Shown: positions 8,908 through 17,054 of the stretch, in pieces | Layout of the letters: each line of letters opens with the position of its first letter | Numbering within the stretch: position 1 is the first letter of the stretch | From: Bradyrhizobium sp. B097 | Lineage (GTDB): Bacteria; Pseudomonadota; Alphaproteobacteria; Rhizobiales; Xanthobacteraceae | DNA: 64,000 bases | Assembly: GCF_038957035.1 (NCBI RefSeq) | Contig: NZ_CP152412.1 | Coordinates: 5,948,501-6,012,500, forward strand | Reading direction: 5' to 3' | The notes under the pieces: generated by a model | What the model saw: the letters and a program-made list of their open reading frames with translations, nothing else | What the model was told of the DNA's origin: nothing | Databases searched by the model: none | Translations under genes and position numbers: made by a program

Positions 8908-9537
8908 TCATGGAGCGGCGGCCTCCGTCTCCCGGAAGTCGAAGCCGCAGGCCTCGAGCTGCGGCCGAATCCGCCTCTCCTCGGCCTCCGGCATGAGCGC
9001 CAACGCGCAGACCTCGAAGTTCCCGCTGCGAACGGACACCGTGGGAAACCCGGCGCTCAGCAGCAGGTTTCCCATCCGGTCGCACGAAAACCCGGTCTTG
9101 TGCGCCATGTGGTGGCGTCCCTGCTCGATCGCGCCGGAATGCCCGTAGATCATGTCAAGTGGCCGTATCGGACCGGCCGGCGAGACATAGGCGACCGCAC
9201 CGAGGCCCTGGGTCAGCATGTGCTGAGCCACCGCTTCCAGGTCGGGCGACATGATCAGCGCGAATCCGTCCGGCTTGAGGACCTCGCGGAACTGGACGAA
9301 TGTGGGGTGTATCTCATGGGCATAGAGATGTTCCATCAGATGGGAGCACCAGATCGCGTCAAACGAGGCCGGCCGGCACAGTTTGGCGAGATCGGTAATC
9401 GAGCCGACGATATCCGGACTCAGGCTACCGTCGACATCGAGGCGAACCTCCTCCCACTCATGCGACGTCAGGAGCGGCTGGATCCGCTTGGCAACCGTCG
9501 ATCCAGCACCGGCGTTCAGCATTTTCTTCTTGGCCAA
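8908..9537 (-). CDS. Class I SAM-dependent methyltransferase
   Basis: 209 residues. The start is a TTG at 9537, supported by GGAG 8 nt upstream. Motif I is MLNAGAGSTVAKRI, followed by an acidic strand end (VRLDVDG), a DAIWCSHLMEHLYAHE segment (post-I/motif II region) and LKPDGFALIMSPDLEAVAQ (motif III). This resembles small predicted SAM methyltransferases found in polysaccharide clusters. The substrate is unknown; from its place between the RTX genes and their exporter it may modify the cargo or a surface glycan. A conserved GTTAG-type cluster lies 160 bp upstream. Function beyond methyl transfer is inferred. Confidence 0.8.
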   Translation of the reverse strand: MAKKKMLNAGAGSTVAKRIQPLLTSHEWEEVRLDVDGSLSPDIVGSITDLAKLCRPASFDAIWCSHLMEHLYAHEIHPTFVQFREVLKPDGFALIMSPDLEAVAQHMLTQGLGAVAYVSPAGPIRPLDMIYGHSGAIEQGRHHMAHKTGFSCDRMGNLLLSAGFPTVSVRSGNFEVCALALMPEAEERRIRPQLEACGFDFRETEAAAP

Positions 9538-9693
9538 TTCGTGAGCTCCGCGGTTCGCGCATTAAGCGGCTGATTTCTGCAGCGATCGCTCGTCTCGACC
9601 AAAGTTGCCGGCGCTGCGGGAAACCATCGGCCACGGCACCACTCAATCGAGCGAGCCACACGCCTTTACAAAAGCTACGTGGTCCGAATGTGA

Positions 9694-9721
9694 CGAACTA
9701 ACGTTCTAACGTCCGTTAACG
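9694..9721 (-). promoter_or_regulatory. Clustered GTTAG/GTTAA half-sites
   Basis: On the minus strand this reads as CGTTAAC, then GACGTTAGAACG, then CGTTAGTTCG: three copies at 9-10 bp spacing, about one helical turn. This is the densest example of the recurrent motif in the window. Confidence 0.35.
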
Positions 9722-9804
9722 GAATGCCTGGAGCGGAACTTGAGACGGAGCTCGCCCGATCCGATGGCAAATGATCGACAAGTTCCGATCACCTTGTTCG
9801 TACA

Positions 9805-9840
9805 CCAAAGAAAGCGCCGCCCAACCGAGGTCGAGGCGGC
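9805..9840 (-). terminator. Rho-independent terminator of the 571-residue RTX gene
   Basis: Read on the minus strand, an imperfect GC-rich stem (arms 9829-9840 and 9816-9826) is followed by a T-rich tract (TTTCTTT). It lies 27 bp after the RTX stop and has the same sequence design as the terminator of the second RTX gene. Confidence 0.7.
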
Positions 9841-9867
9841 CCCCTCACTTCGTGAAGACCTGGGATG

Positions 9868-11583
9868 TTACAGCCTGGTCGAGTGACCATCGTTGAAGAT
9901 CAGGTATTCGATGTTGCTGATCTGGGTCACCTGGCCATTGCTGAAGTTGATGTCCAGAGAACCGCCCTTGCCCGCACTGATGTCGGTCACGTCAGTCGAG
10001 GCGTGATCCAGGAAGGTCAGCGAGTCCTTGTTGCCGGCGCCACCGTCAATAGTGTCTTTGCTGTGGAGGTTGGACAAATAGAAGTAGTCCTGACCCGAGC
10101 CACCGACCATCGAGGCCGTGCCGGTGGCGGAGCCGACGAACGACGAACCGCCATTGCCGCCGATCAGCGTCTGCGTGCCCGAGCCGGCAACCATCGTATC
10201 GTGGCCGGAGCCGCCATACAGCGTGTCGTTGCCGGCACCGCCATAGAGCGAATCGTTGCCGTCGCCGCCGGAGAGCGAGGTCGCGTGCGACGCATCGCTG
10301 CCCGAATAGAGCGCGTCGTTACCGTTGCCGCCGTATTCGGCAACAGTGCGGATATCGCCAACCAGGAGGTCGTTGCCGGCGCCGCCATCCAGCGAGTCGG
10401 CACCGGTACCGCCATAGAGCGAGTCGTTGCCCGCACCGCCGTCCAGGATCGTGCCGTGCGATGCATCCGAGTGCGCGTAGATCGCGTCGTTGCCGCTGCC
10501 ACCATACTCCGCAACAGTCCCGGCAGCACCGATCAGCAGATCGTTGCCGGCACCGCCGTCCAGCGTGTCGGAACCGATATTGGCAGGATTATACCCTGCA
10601 CCGGCAACCAGCGTGTCGTCGCCCGCACCGCCATCGAGCAACGTGCCGAGCCCATAACCGGCGCCTGAGTAGAGAGCGTCGTTGCCGCTGCCACCGTACT
10701 CCGCAACAGTGGCGACGCCGCCCTTGAGCAGGTCGTCCCCGGCGCCGCCATCCAGCGTGTCGGCTACGGCGCTGGCACCACCCTCCAGCGTGTCGTTGCC
10801 GTCACCGCCCGACAGGTACGAGCCGTACCACGCAAACAAGTTCGCGTAGAGCAGGTCGTCGCCGGCGCCGCCGTAGAGCTGATCGCTGTATGTGCCGGCG
10901 ACCAGCGTGTCATTGCCCGCGCCGCCGTCGAGCGTCTCGTTGTAGAAACCCGCGCTCAACCAGTCGTCACCGGTGCCGCCATACAGGCGATCATTGCCCC
11001 AGCCACCGAACAGCACGTCGTTGCCGCTACCGCCGTCCAGCGTGTTGATCCGGTCCAGTGATTCCAGCGAGCTGCCGGACAGCAGGGTATCGTCGCCGCT
11101 ACCGCCATGCAGGTCCGACCAGTCACTGCCATAAAGCCAGTCATTGCCGGCGTCGCCGTAAAGCAGGCTGTGACCCACGCCGCCACCGTACACCGTATCG
11201 TTGCCCGCGCCGGCAAGAACCGTGGTACCGCGGTTGTTGTTGATGGTGATATCGTCGTTGCCGTCGCTGGTCGCGATCACCACCGGGGCGGCGCCGTTCA
11301 CGGTCAGCGTCACGTCGCTCTTGGTGGCTTCGATGATCGCCTTCAGCTTGGCATCGAGCTTGATCGTGTTGTTGGCGTTGGTTTCGATCAGAACATTGGC
11401 GTTCGGATCCGGGTTGCTGATCCCGGCGCCCACCTCGACCGGGATGGTCGCGCCGTCATCCGGGCTGGTGTAACCGATCCCCGCGCTGATCAGATAGTCG
11501 AGAATCTGTTGCCGGGTTGCGTGATCGATCGTGGAGCTGATCGCGGCCTTGAGCTGCGTCTGGTTCAGGTTTTGCGTCACCAT
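9868..11583 (-). CDS. RTX (hemolysin-type Ca2+-binding repeat) secreted protein, copy 1
   Basis: 571 residues. An N-terminal region of about 120 residues (NLNQTQLKAAISSTIDHATR, then GIGYTSPDDGATIPVEVGAG) has no recognised fold. Next come about 19 glycine-rich nonapeptides of type GGxGxDxLx (about 125-480), including three long super-repeats beginning TVAEYGGSGNDA. The last 90 residues have no repeats (DSLTFLDHASTDVTDISAGK to FNDGHSTRL) and are the probable uncleaved type I secretion signal. There is no Sec signal peptide. Repeats of this kind fold into a calcium-filled beta-roll outside the cell. Both ends are nearly identical to copy 2. No enzymatic domain is visible, so a surface or adhesion/matrix role is inferred. 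Export by the 6477-8711 transporter is likely. Confidence 0.93.
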   Translation of the reverse strand: MVTQNLNQTQLKAAISSTIDHATRQQILDYLISAGIGYTSPDDGATIPVEVGAGISNPDPNANVLIETNANNTIKLDAKLKAIIEATKSDVTLTVNGAAPVVIATSDGNDDITINNNRGTTVLAGAGNDTVYGGGVGHSLLYGDAGNDWLYGSDWSDLHGGSGDDTLLSGSSLESLDRINTLDGGSGNDVLFGGWGNDRLYGGTGDDWLSAGFYNETLDGGAGNDTLVAGTYSDQLYGGAGDDLLYANLFAWYGSYLSGGDGNDTLEGGASAVADTLDGGAGDDLLKGGVATVAEYGGSGNDALYSGAGYGLGTLLDGGAGDDTLVAGAGYNPANIGSDTLDGGAGNDLLIGAAGTVAEYGGSGNDAIYAHSDASHGTILDGGAGNDSLYGGTGADSLDGGAGNDLLVGDIRTVAEYGGNGNDALYSGSDASHATSLSGGDGNDSLYGGAGNDTLYGGSGHDTMVAGSGTQTLIGGNGGSSFVGSATGTASMVGGSGQDYFYLSNLHSKDTIDGGAGNKDSLTFLDHASTDVTDISAGKGGSLDINFSNGQVTQISNIEYLIFNDGHSTRL

Positions 11584-11716
11584 CGATGGAGCCCCTGCTT
11601 CGATGCGCTACATCAACGCTAAGCAAATACTCAAATGATCTCGATGATTCACAATTGGAGCAGGCAGCAACGCTGCGACATTATCAGACAGCGCTTCATA
11701 ACACCACCTGCAATCG

Positions 11717-11752
11717 AAAAAAGCGCCGCCTCAACCAGGGTCGAGACGGCGC
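11717..11752 (-). terminator. Rho-independent terminator of the 480-residue RTX gene
   Basis: Minus strand: arms 11739-11752 and 11723-11736 pair over about 13 bp (two G-T wobbles), followed directly by six T. This separates the two RTX genes into individual transcripts or attenuates read-through into copy 1. Confidence 0.85.
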
Positions 11753-11796
11753 CTTCGTTTAGTGCAGACCTGAGATCTTAGTTCAGGATTGGGATC

Positions 11797-13239
11797 TTAC
11801 AGCTTGGTCGAGTGACCATCGTTGAAGATCAGGTATTCGATGTTGCTGATCTGGGTCACCTGGCCATTGCTGAAGTTGACGTCCAGAGAACCATCCTTGC
11901 CCGCGGTGATTCCGGTCACATCGGTCGAGGCGTGATCCAGGAAGGTCAGCGAGTCCTTGTTGCCGGCACCGCCGTCAATGGTGTCGCTGCTGTGGAGGTT
12001 GGACAGGTAGAAGTAGTCCTGACCAGAGCCGCCGACCATCGAGGCCGTACCGGAGGCGGAACCGACGAACGAGTCGTTGCCGCCGCCGCCGAGCAGCGTC
12101 TGGTTGCCCGAGCCGGCGACCAGCGTGTCGCTGCCGGAGCCGCCATACAGCGTGTCGTTGCCGGCACCGCCATAGAGCGAGTCGTTGCCGTCACCGCCAA
12201 ACAGCTTCGTCGCATGCGACGCATCGCTGCCCGAGTAGAGCACGTCCTTGCCGGCGCCGCCGTACTCGGCAACGGTGCCGGTACCGCCGACCAGCAGGTC
12301 GTTGCCGGCACCACCGTACAGGGTGTCGGCACCCGCACCGCCATACAGCGAGTCGTTGCCGGCACCGCCGTCGAGGATCGAGCCGTGCGACGCATCCGAG
12401 TTCGAATAGAGCGCATCGTTGCCGGCACCGCCGAACAGCTCGTTGTTGCCCGAACCGCCGATCAGGACGTCGTTGCCCTTGCCGCCGTCGAGAATCTGGT
12501 TGCCCGAACCGCCGGTCAGCGTGTCGTTGCCGTCGCCGCCGAACAGGCGATCGTTGCCGGCACCGCCGTACAGCGCGTCGTTGCCCGTGCCGCCAAGCAA
12601 GATGCTGGAATTGCCGACAGTGCTGCCGGAGACCAGCACGTCGTTGCCGCTGCCACCCAACAGGGTCGACGAGCTGCCGCCGTAAAGCGTATCGTTGCCG
12701 GAGCCACCGATCAGGGTGTCGGCACCGATCCCGGACAGCAGATCATCGCCCTTGCCGCCATCGAGCGTGCTGTGACCGGAAACGTTGTCGATCAGGACGT
12801 CGTCGCCGTTGCCGCCGGAGAGCGAGTCGTGACCCGCGCCACCGAAGATCGTGTCGTTGCCATTGCCGGCGAGAACCGTGGTGTCACCGGTGTTGTTGAT
12901 GAAGATCTGATCGTTTCCGTTGCCGGTCGCGACCAGCACCGGGGTGCTGCCGTTCACCGTCAGCGTGACGTCCTGGTTGGTCGCCTCGATGATCGCCTTC
13001 AGGCTGGCGTCGGTGGTAACAGAGTTATTCGGGTTGGTTTCGATGAGAACGTTGGCGTTCGGGTCGGGGTTGCTGATGCCGGCGCCCACTTGCACCGGGA
13101 TCGAGCTGCCGTCATCCGGGCTGGTGTACCCGATGCCTGCGTTGATCAGATAGTCAAGAATCTGTTGCTGGGTCGCGTGATCGATCGTGGAGTTGATCGC
13201 ATGTTTGAGGTCAGTCTGGTCGAGATTGTAAGTCGCCAT
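11797..13239 (-). CDS. RTX (hemolysin-type Ca2+-binding repeat) secreted protein, copy 2
   Basis: 480 residues and a clear paralogue of the next gene downstream. The N-terminal 110 residues (NLDQTDLKHAINSTIDHATQ, GIGYTSPDDGSSIPVQVGAG) and the C-terminal 80 (STDVTGITAGKDGSLDVNFS to FNDGHSTKL) are almost the same. The repeat block is shorter and more regular (about 18 GGxGNDxL units, with one TVAEYGGAGKD super-repeat). The 5' leaders are also conserved: both starts are preceded by GCAGGGGCT(A/C)CATCG. The difference in length comes from loss or gain of internal super-repeats, pointing to a tandem duplication with later repeat slippage. The predicted product is a calcium-binding extracellular protein exported by the type I system. 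Its function is unknown. Confidence 0.93.
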   Translation of the reverse strand: MATYNLDQTDLKHAINSTIDHATQQQILDYLINAGIGYTSPDDGSSIPVQVGAGISNPDPNANVLIETNPNNSVTTDASLKAIIEATNQDVTLTVNGSTPVLVATGNGNDQIFINNTGDTTVLAGNGNDTIFGGAGHDSLSGGNGDDVLIDNVSGHSTLDGGKGDDLLSGIGADTLIGGSGNDTLYGGSSSTLLGGSGNDVLVSGSTVGNSSILLGGTGNDALYGGAGNDRLFGGDGNDTLTGGSGNQILDGGKGNDVLIGGSGNNELFGGAGNDALYSNSDASHGSILDGGAGNDSLYGGAGADTLYGGAGNDLLVGGTGTVAEYGGAGKDVLYSGSDASHATKLFGGDGNDSLYGGAGNDTLYGGSGSDTLVAGSGNQTLLGGGGNDSFVGSASGTASMVGGSGQDYFYLSNLHSSDTIDGGAGNKDSLTFLDHASTDVTGITAGKDGSLDVNFSNGQVTQISNIEYLIFNDGHSTKL

Positions 13240-13911
13240 CGATGTAGCCCCTGCTTGGGATACGAGGATTCAAGCCGCTCGCCCGCACGTAAGCTGTTGA
13301 TTCACAACTGGTTTGTTGCGACGCAGCTCAAATGTGGACACACGTTACGAACTTGTTAAGTCCATTGTTAAGTCCGCAATATCGGAGTGTCAATCAGCAA
13401 TGCGCTATTAACGTCTGGTTCCATGAGACTTATGTGAGACTTAGCACCATCTCGGTCGCGGACTAACATTCAGCGCAGGCAGCTCACAAATGTTAGCCGC
13501 GATGCAAAAAAGGGTAGTGATTATACGGGGTTTCATCCGGTCCCAAGATGGCGCCAGGGCGCCGAATTTCGCAGCCTTTGTGCACGCTTCGACGCGATTT
13601 TCTGATCTGAAAAAATATTTCTGCGCCGCGTAAGCGCTTTTTCAGAAAAGCGTCAAACGTCACAACCGGCCGGCCAGCGAGTGGCGTTATGCCGGGTTCT
13701 GGTTGCAGGCTGCGAGCGTCAAGCGGGCAAAAACCGGGGAATCGATCGTAGAATCGGGGCAATTCGGCCCCGCGGCCAAAGCCGGAGGGGCGCCCAAACA
13801 AGCACCCGATATAACAAATTAACATTAGATTCGCCGCAATCCGTTAGGGACAAGAGCGCGGCAACGGGCAAGACGGCGCCCGATCACGGGCGGAGCAACC
13901 GTCTGCGGCGA
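13240..13911. other. 672-bp intergenic region upstream of the RTX genes
   Basis: No credible gene; the open frames have poor composition and no family features. AT-rich compared with its surroundings near 13300-13500 and likely the RTX promoter region. CTAACA at 13463-13468, TGTTAG at 13491-13496 and TTAACATTAG near 13818-13827 repeat the motif found before other surface genes. A small hairpin (CGCTTTT-TCAG-AAAAGCG) sits at 13635-13652. Confidence 0.45.
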
Positions 13912-15063
13912 TCATCCAGCGGCGCGCGCGTAGATGGCCTCGAGCAGCCGCAGATTCTCCTCCGGCGCGTAACGCTCGATATAGGCGGTCCGCGCAGCCT
14001 GCCCCCATGCCGTTGCGAGATCGGGGGCGCCCAGAAGCTCAACAATCCGCTGTCTGAGCCCTGCCGCGTCGCCCGGCGGCACCAATGTGCCGGTCTTGCC
14101 GGCGCTCACCACCTCGGCAAGTCCGCCGATCTCGGATGCGATCACCGGCGTCCCCTGTGCGAAGGCTTCGACCACGACCATCGGAAATCCCTCGTACCAT
14201 AGCGACGGCACGACCAATGCCCGGGCACTCGCCATTTGCCGAAGCACGTCTGCGCGCGAGAGCGCGCCGAGGAACCTGACATTGGCGGGCGCCCGAGCTT
14301 CAAGCGCAGCGCGCTCCGGCCCCTCGCCCACGATCCGCAACGGTACGCTGGTCCCGGCAACAGCGTCGAGCAATACGCCGACGCCCTTCTCGCGGCTCAG
14401 CCGTCCGACATAGAGCAGCCCGGCGCGCGGTATCGCCGGATCGGGTGCACCCGGATCGGCCATGAAGTTCGGCTTCACGTCGATCCGGCGGGCATCGAAG
14501 CCGGCCTGCGTGAACAACGTTCGGGCAAACTGCGTCAGCGCGATCAGGCGAACGCCGGGACGCGTCCAGGTGCCGCGGCGCTGGTGCCGCGCGATCATGT
14601 AGGCCGAGGCCAGCGAGCCCGGCAGCGATCCGCGGTAGCAGCGATGCACGACACCCCAGAGATGGCCGCGGTCCAGGCATTTGTGGCAGATGCGGCCGTC
14701 GCGCAGCAGCATGCCGCCGGTGCAGATAGTGCGGTAATTGTGCAGCGTCACCACCGCAGGCACGCGCTGCTGCCGGCAGACATCGAACACGGCAGGCGAA
14801 AGCAGTGGGAAGAAATTGTGGACGTGGACGATGTCGGGGCGAAAGCGGCCGATCACCTCCGCCATGGCCCGTTTTCCCTCCACATTATCGGCGATCGACA
14901 ACGTCGTCGCGATCCGCGCGGCAAGCGAATTGATCGCTTCGTTGCTGACCGTGAGCGTCTCAACACTGTGTCCAGCGTCGCGCAGCAGGTCGACTTCCGC
15001 TTCGAACACGACGTCTTCGCCGCCGCGTCCCTGATACCTGTTGTGAGCGACCAGGATCTTCAT
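13912..15063 (-). CDS. Family 4 glycosyltransferase (GT-B)
   Basis: 383 residues from the ATG at 15063; a longer upstream frame overlaps the previous gene and has no homology-like content. N-terminus MKILVAHNRYQGRGGEDVVF is the typical first Rossmann strand, and FRPDIVHVHNFFPLLSPAVF follows. A Cys/His segment (TICTGGMLLRDGRICHKCLD) is common in one branch of this family. The C-terminal donor domain has LLYVGRLSREKGVGVLLDAV and the EX7E-type motif around PSLWYEGFPMVVVEAFAQGT. The start overlaps the heparinase-like stop as ATGA. It adds a sugar to a lipid-linked intermediate; the specific sugar is unknown. Confidence 0.9.
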   Translation of the reverse strand: MKILVAHNRYQGRGGEDVVFEAEVDLLRDAGHSVETLTVSNEAINSLAARIATTLSIADNVEGKRAMAEVIGRFRPDIVHVHNFFPLLSPAVFDVCRQQRVPAVVTLHNYRTICTGGMLLRDGRICHKCLDRGHLWGVVHRCYRGSLPGSLASAYMIARHQRRGTWTRPGVRLIALTQFARTLFTQAGFDARRIDVKPNFMADPGAPDPAIPRAGLLYVGRLSREKGVGVLLDAVAGTSVPLRIVGEGPERAALEARAPANVRFLGALSRADVLRQMASARALVVPSLWYEGFPMVVVEAFAQGTPVIASEIGGLAEVVSAGKTGTLVPPGDAAGLRQRIVELLGAPDLATAWGQAARTAYIERYAPEENLRLLEAIYARAAG

Positions 15064-17054
15064 GATCGGCGTGCCGGCTCGGGAAACCAGCGCAGCTCCG
15101 TCACCAGGCTTTGGCCGGCGGCCAGCGTTCCGGAGCCGATCAGCGTCGTCGCCGGCACCTTGAGATCGAACGACGGCGAATACCACCCGGCCGGCACGGT
15201 TTCGTCACCGCGATACGGCGTCCAGCTGAGCGCCGCCGGCAGCTCGAGCTCGCCGCGTCCGCCGGGCCATGACAGGCGCGCGTGACGCCCTTCGAGCTTG
15301 CATTCGACGTCGGGACCGAGATGCCAGCTGAGGCTCGCCGGCACCGCAAGCCCCTCATCGGCAAGCACAACATCGGTAACGACGAGCCGCGCCGCCTGAC
15401 GCTGCAATTGCACTGAACGGCGATGCACGAGACGATCTGCCGTGTCCTGATATCCCGAATGCTCCGCGACCCAGCTTGCGTCCGCATCACGATCGTCCAG
15501 GCCGCTCAATGCGATCAGCCGGCTCTGCGCGTGCCGCGTCCACAGAAACGGCCCGCCCGACACCGACTGGTCGCGCCCGAACAGGCAGAGCGTGTTGTGC
15601 GCCAGCGTGGAACGGAAATAGGCGCGCCATCGCGGATCGCCGTGATAGCAATAGGTGCCGGGGTCGGCGAGGATATCGACGCCGCCGATCCTGCATTCGA
15701 GCGACAGCGCATCCGCGTGGGCATGGGCCGCAATGCGGCCGAAGCCATGCGGGCCGTGATCGCAGCGGCACCACACCGCTCGGGTGGCATCGACCAGAAA
15801 GGTCTGTCCCGCCTCATCAAGCGAATACGGACGGCGCGCAGGGCGCGCGGCGATCGCACGCGCCTTGATGCCGTCCGTCAGAAAAAACGTGCGCAGATCG
15901 GGCTGCGGCAGTTTGGGCCACCACGGCAGATCGCCGAACAGGCGCGCGCCGGTGGCGAGCAGACCGGGCCAGCGATTGCAGGCGGGATCGTCGAGCAACA
16001 GGCCGATGCCGTCGTCGCCATCGCCCTGACGCGGAGGATGCGCGCGGTCGTCGAGCATCGCAGCAATCGCATCGCTCATGCGGCACATCGTGGTCCAGAC
16101 CATTTCGCCCAGCTGGTGCCCGGACGCTTCGCCCTGCACTGCCGCGGCCAGCAGCAGTTCGAGGACGAAGCCGTGATAATCGGTTGCGAGCTCGCGATTG
16201 CTGCCGCAGGCGAAGGTTTGCGCAACAGCTTCGTCTGCCAGCGTCCTGGCGGCATTCTGGCGCCACAGCGCGCTGTCGCGAAAAAAGGGAAACGCACAGG
16301 CCGCCACGAACTGCCCGGCAGCCTCCGCGATGATGTGGTTGTTGGCGGAGGAGCCACGGCTCGGGAACTGCGACAGCCAGTATTGGTGCGCATAGAGCTG
16401 CGTCAGGAACAGGTCATTGTCCTCGAACAGCGCAGGCGCGCCGGGCCAGTTCTGCAGCAGCTGCCGCACCCAGGCCCACGAGATCAGCCGCACGCCAAGC
16501 TCGATGCCGCTGATCCAGTGCGGGCCGCGCGGAAACGGATTTTCGCGCCACCAGCTTGTGAGATGCGCGGCCACACGCCTGGCGTAGCGTTCGTCCGAGG
16601 TCAGGTAATACGCCGACGCGAGCACCGTGAGATGGTGGTGACGCGACGACTCCCAGATGTATTTGATGTTCCCGACCGCGGCTTCGTCGCGATAGGGCAC
16701 TGCAAACGCATACACGTCAGCAGGCGCCCGCTTGCCGCTGCGGACATCGACGAACCAGTCCGGCCGCTCGCCGAGGGCATTATGATCTCGGGCGAAGACC
16801 CGCCAATGTCCGGCGAGAATCCCGTCGGCGCTCCGGATGAGTCGCTCCGCGGCCTGCTGCGGAGCGTGCGCCGGCAAAGGCAGCGGCTTCAGCCGCGGCT
16901 GCCGCGGGCCCGGGGCCAGCCTGGCGCTGGCGTGTCGTGCGATAGCGGGCGGAGTGATGCGCCAGAGCAGGCGCAACAGCTGATCGTTCACCCGTCCCGC
17001 TAGCTCGGACGGCTCCATGCGCTGCAGCCTGCGCAGATACCAGGCCGGATTCAT
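15060..17054 (-). CDS. Heparinase II/III-like family protein (polysaccharide lyase fold)
   Basis: 664 residues. An N-terminal alpha/alpha toroid (about 1-380) contains WFVDVRSGKRAPADVYAF, VGNIKYIWESSRHHHLTVLA, HWISGIELGVRLISWAWVRQ and NNHIIAEAAGQFVAACAFPF. It is followed by a beta-sandwich domain (about 400-650) with AHAHADALSLECRIGGVDIL and DPGTYCYHGDPRWRAYFRST. This matches the heparinase II/III-like proteins regularly found in exopolysaccharide clusters beside the bi-domain oxidoreductase. Despite the family name, cluster members are usually thought to cut or trim the uronic-acid-containing polymer. No signal peptide is seen, so the compartment is uncertain. It has ATGA overlaps with both neighbours. 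Confidence 0.88.
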   Translation of the reverse strand: MNPAWYLRRLQRMEPSELAGRVNDQLLRLLWRITPPAIARHASARLAPGPRQPRLKPLPLPAHAPQQAAERLIRSADGILAGHWRVFARDHNALGERPDWFVDVRSGKRAPADVYAFAVPYRDEAAVGNIKYIWESSRHHHLTVLASAYYLTSDERYARRVAAHLTSWWRENPFPRGPHWISGIELGVRLISWAWVRQLLQNWPGAPALFEDNDLFLTQLYAHQYWLSQFPSRGSSANNHIIAEAAGQFVAACAFPFFRDSALWRQNAARTLADEAVAQTFACGSNRELATDYHGFVLELLLAAAVQGEASGHQLGEMVWTTMCRMSDAIAAMLDDRAHPPRQGDGDDGIGLLLDDPACNRWPGLLATGARLFGDLPWWPKLPQPDLRTFFLTDGIKARAIAARPARRPYSLDEAGQTFLVDATRAVWCRCDHGPHGFGRIAAHAHADALSLECRIGGVDILADPGTYCYHGDPRWRAYFRSTLAHNTLCLFGRDQSVSGGPFLWTRHAQSRLIALSGLDDRDADASWVAEHSGYQDTADRLVHRRSVQLQRQAARLVVTDVVLADEGLAVPASLSWHLGPDVECKLEGRHARLSWPGGRGELELPAALSWTPYRGDETVPAGWYSPSFDLKVPATTLIGSGTLAAGQSLVTELRWFPEPARRS

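Larger units (their letters stand above)
9538..9867. other. Intergenic region: RTX terminator and CTAACG/CGTTAAC cluster
   Basis: No gene is seen. From 9694 to 9721 there are three half-sites in a row, CGAACTAACG, TCTAACGTC and CGTTAACGG, which look like an operator upstream of the methyltransferase. The RTX terminator lies at 9805-9840. Confidence 0.4.

Noticed and set aside
9868..13239. Regular short DNA repeats suggesting a CRISPR or satellite array
   Set aside because: The repeats are in frame and encode GGxGxDxLx nonapeptides of RTX proteins. There are no constant repeats with unique spacers.
11812..13359. A 515-residue plus-strand frame with Val/Ala/Gly repeats
   Set aside because: It mirrors the RTX repeats of the opposite strand; the periodicity comes from the nonapeptide repeats. 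No ribosome site or family.
13493..13825. A 110-residue frame in the RTX upstream region
   Set aside because: Composition is unlike host proteins, no ribosome site or motif; the stretch more likely holds promoters.
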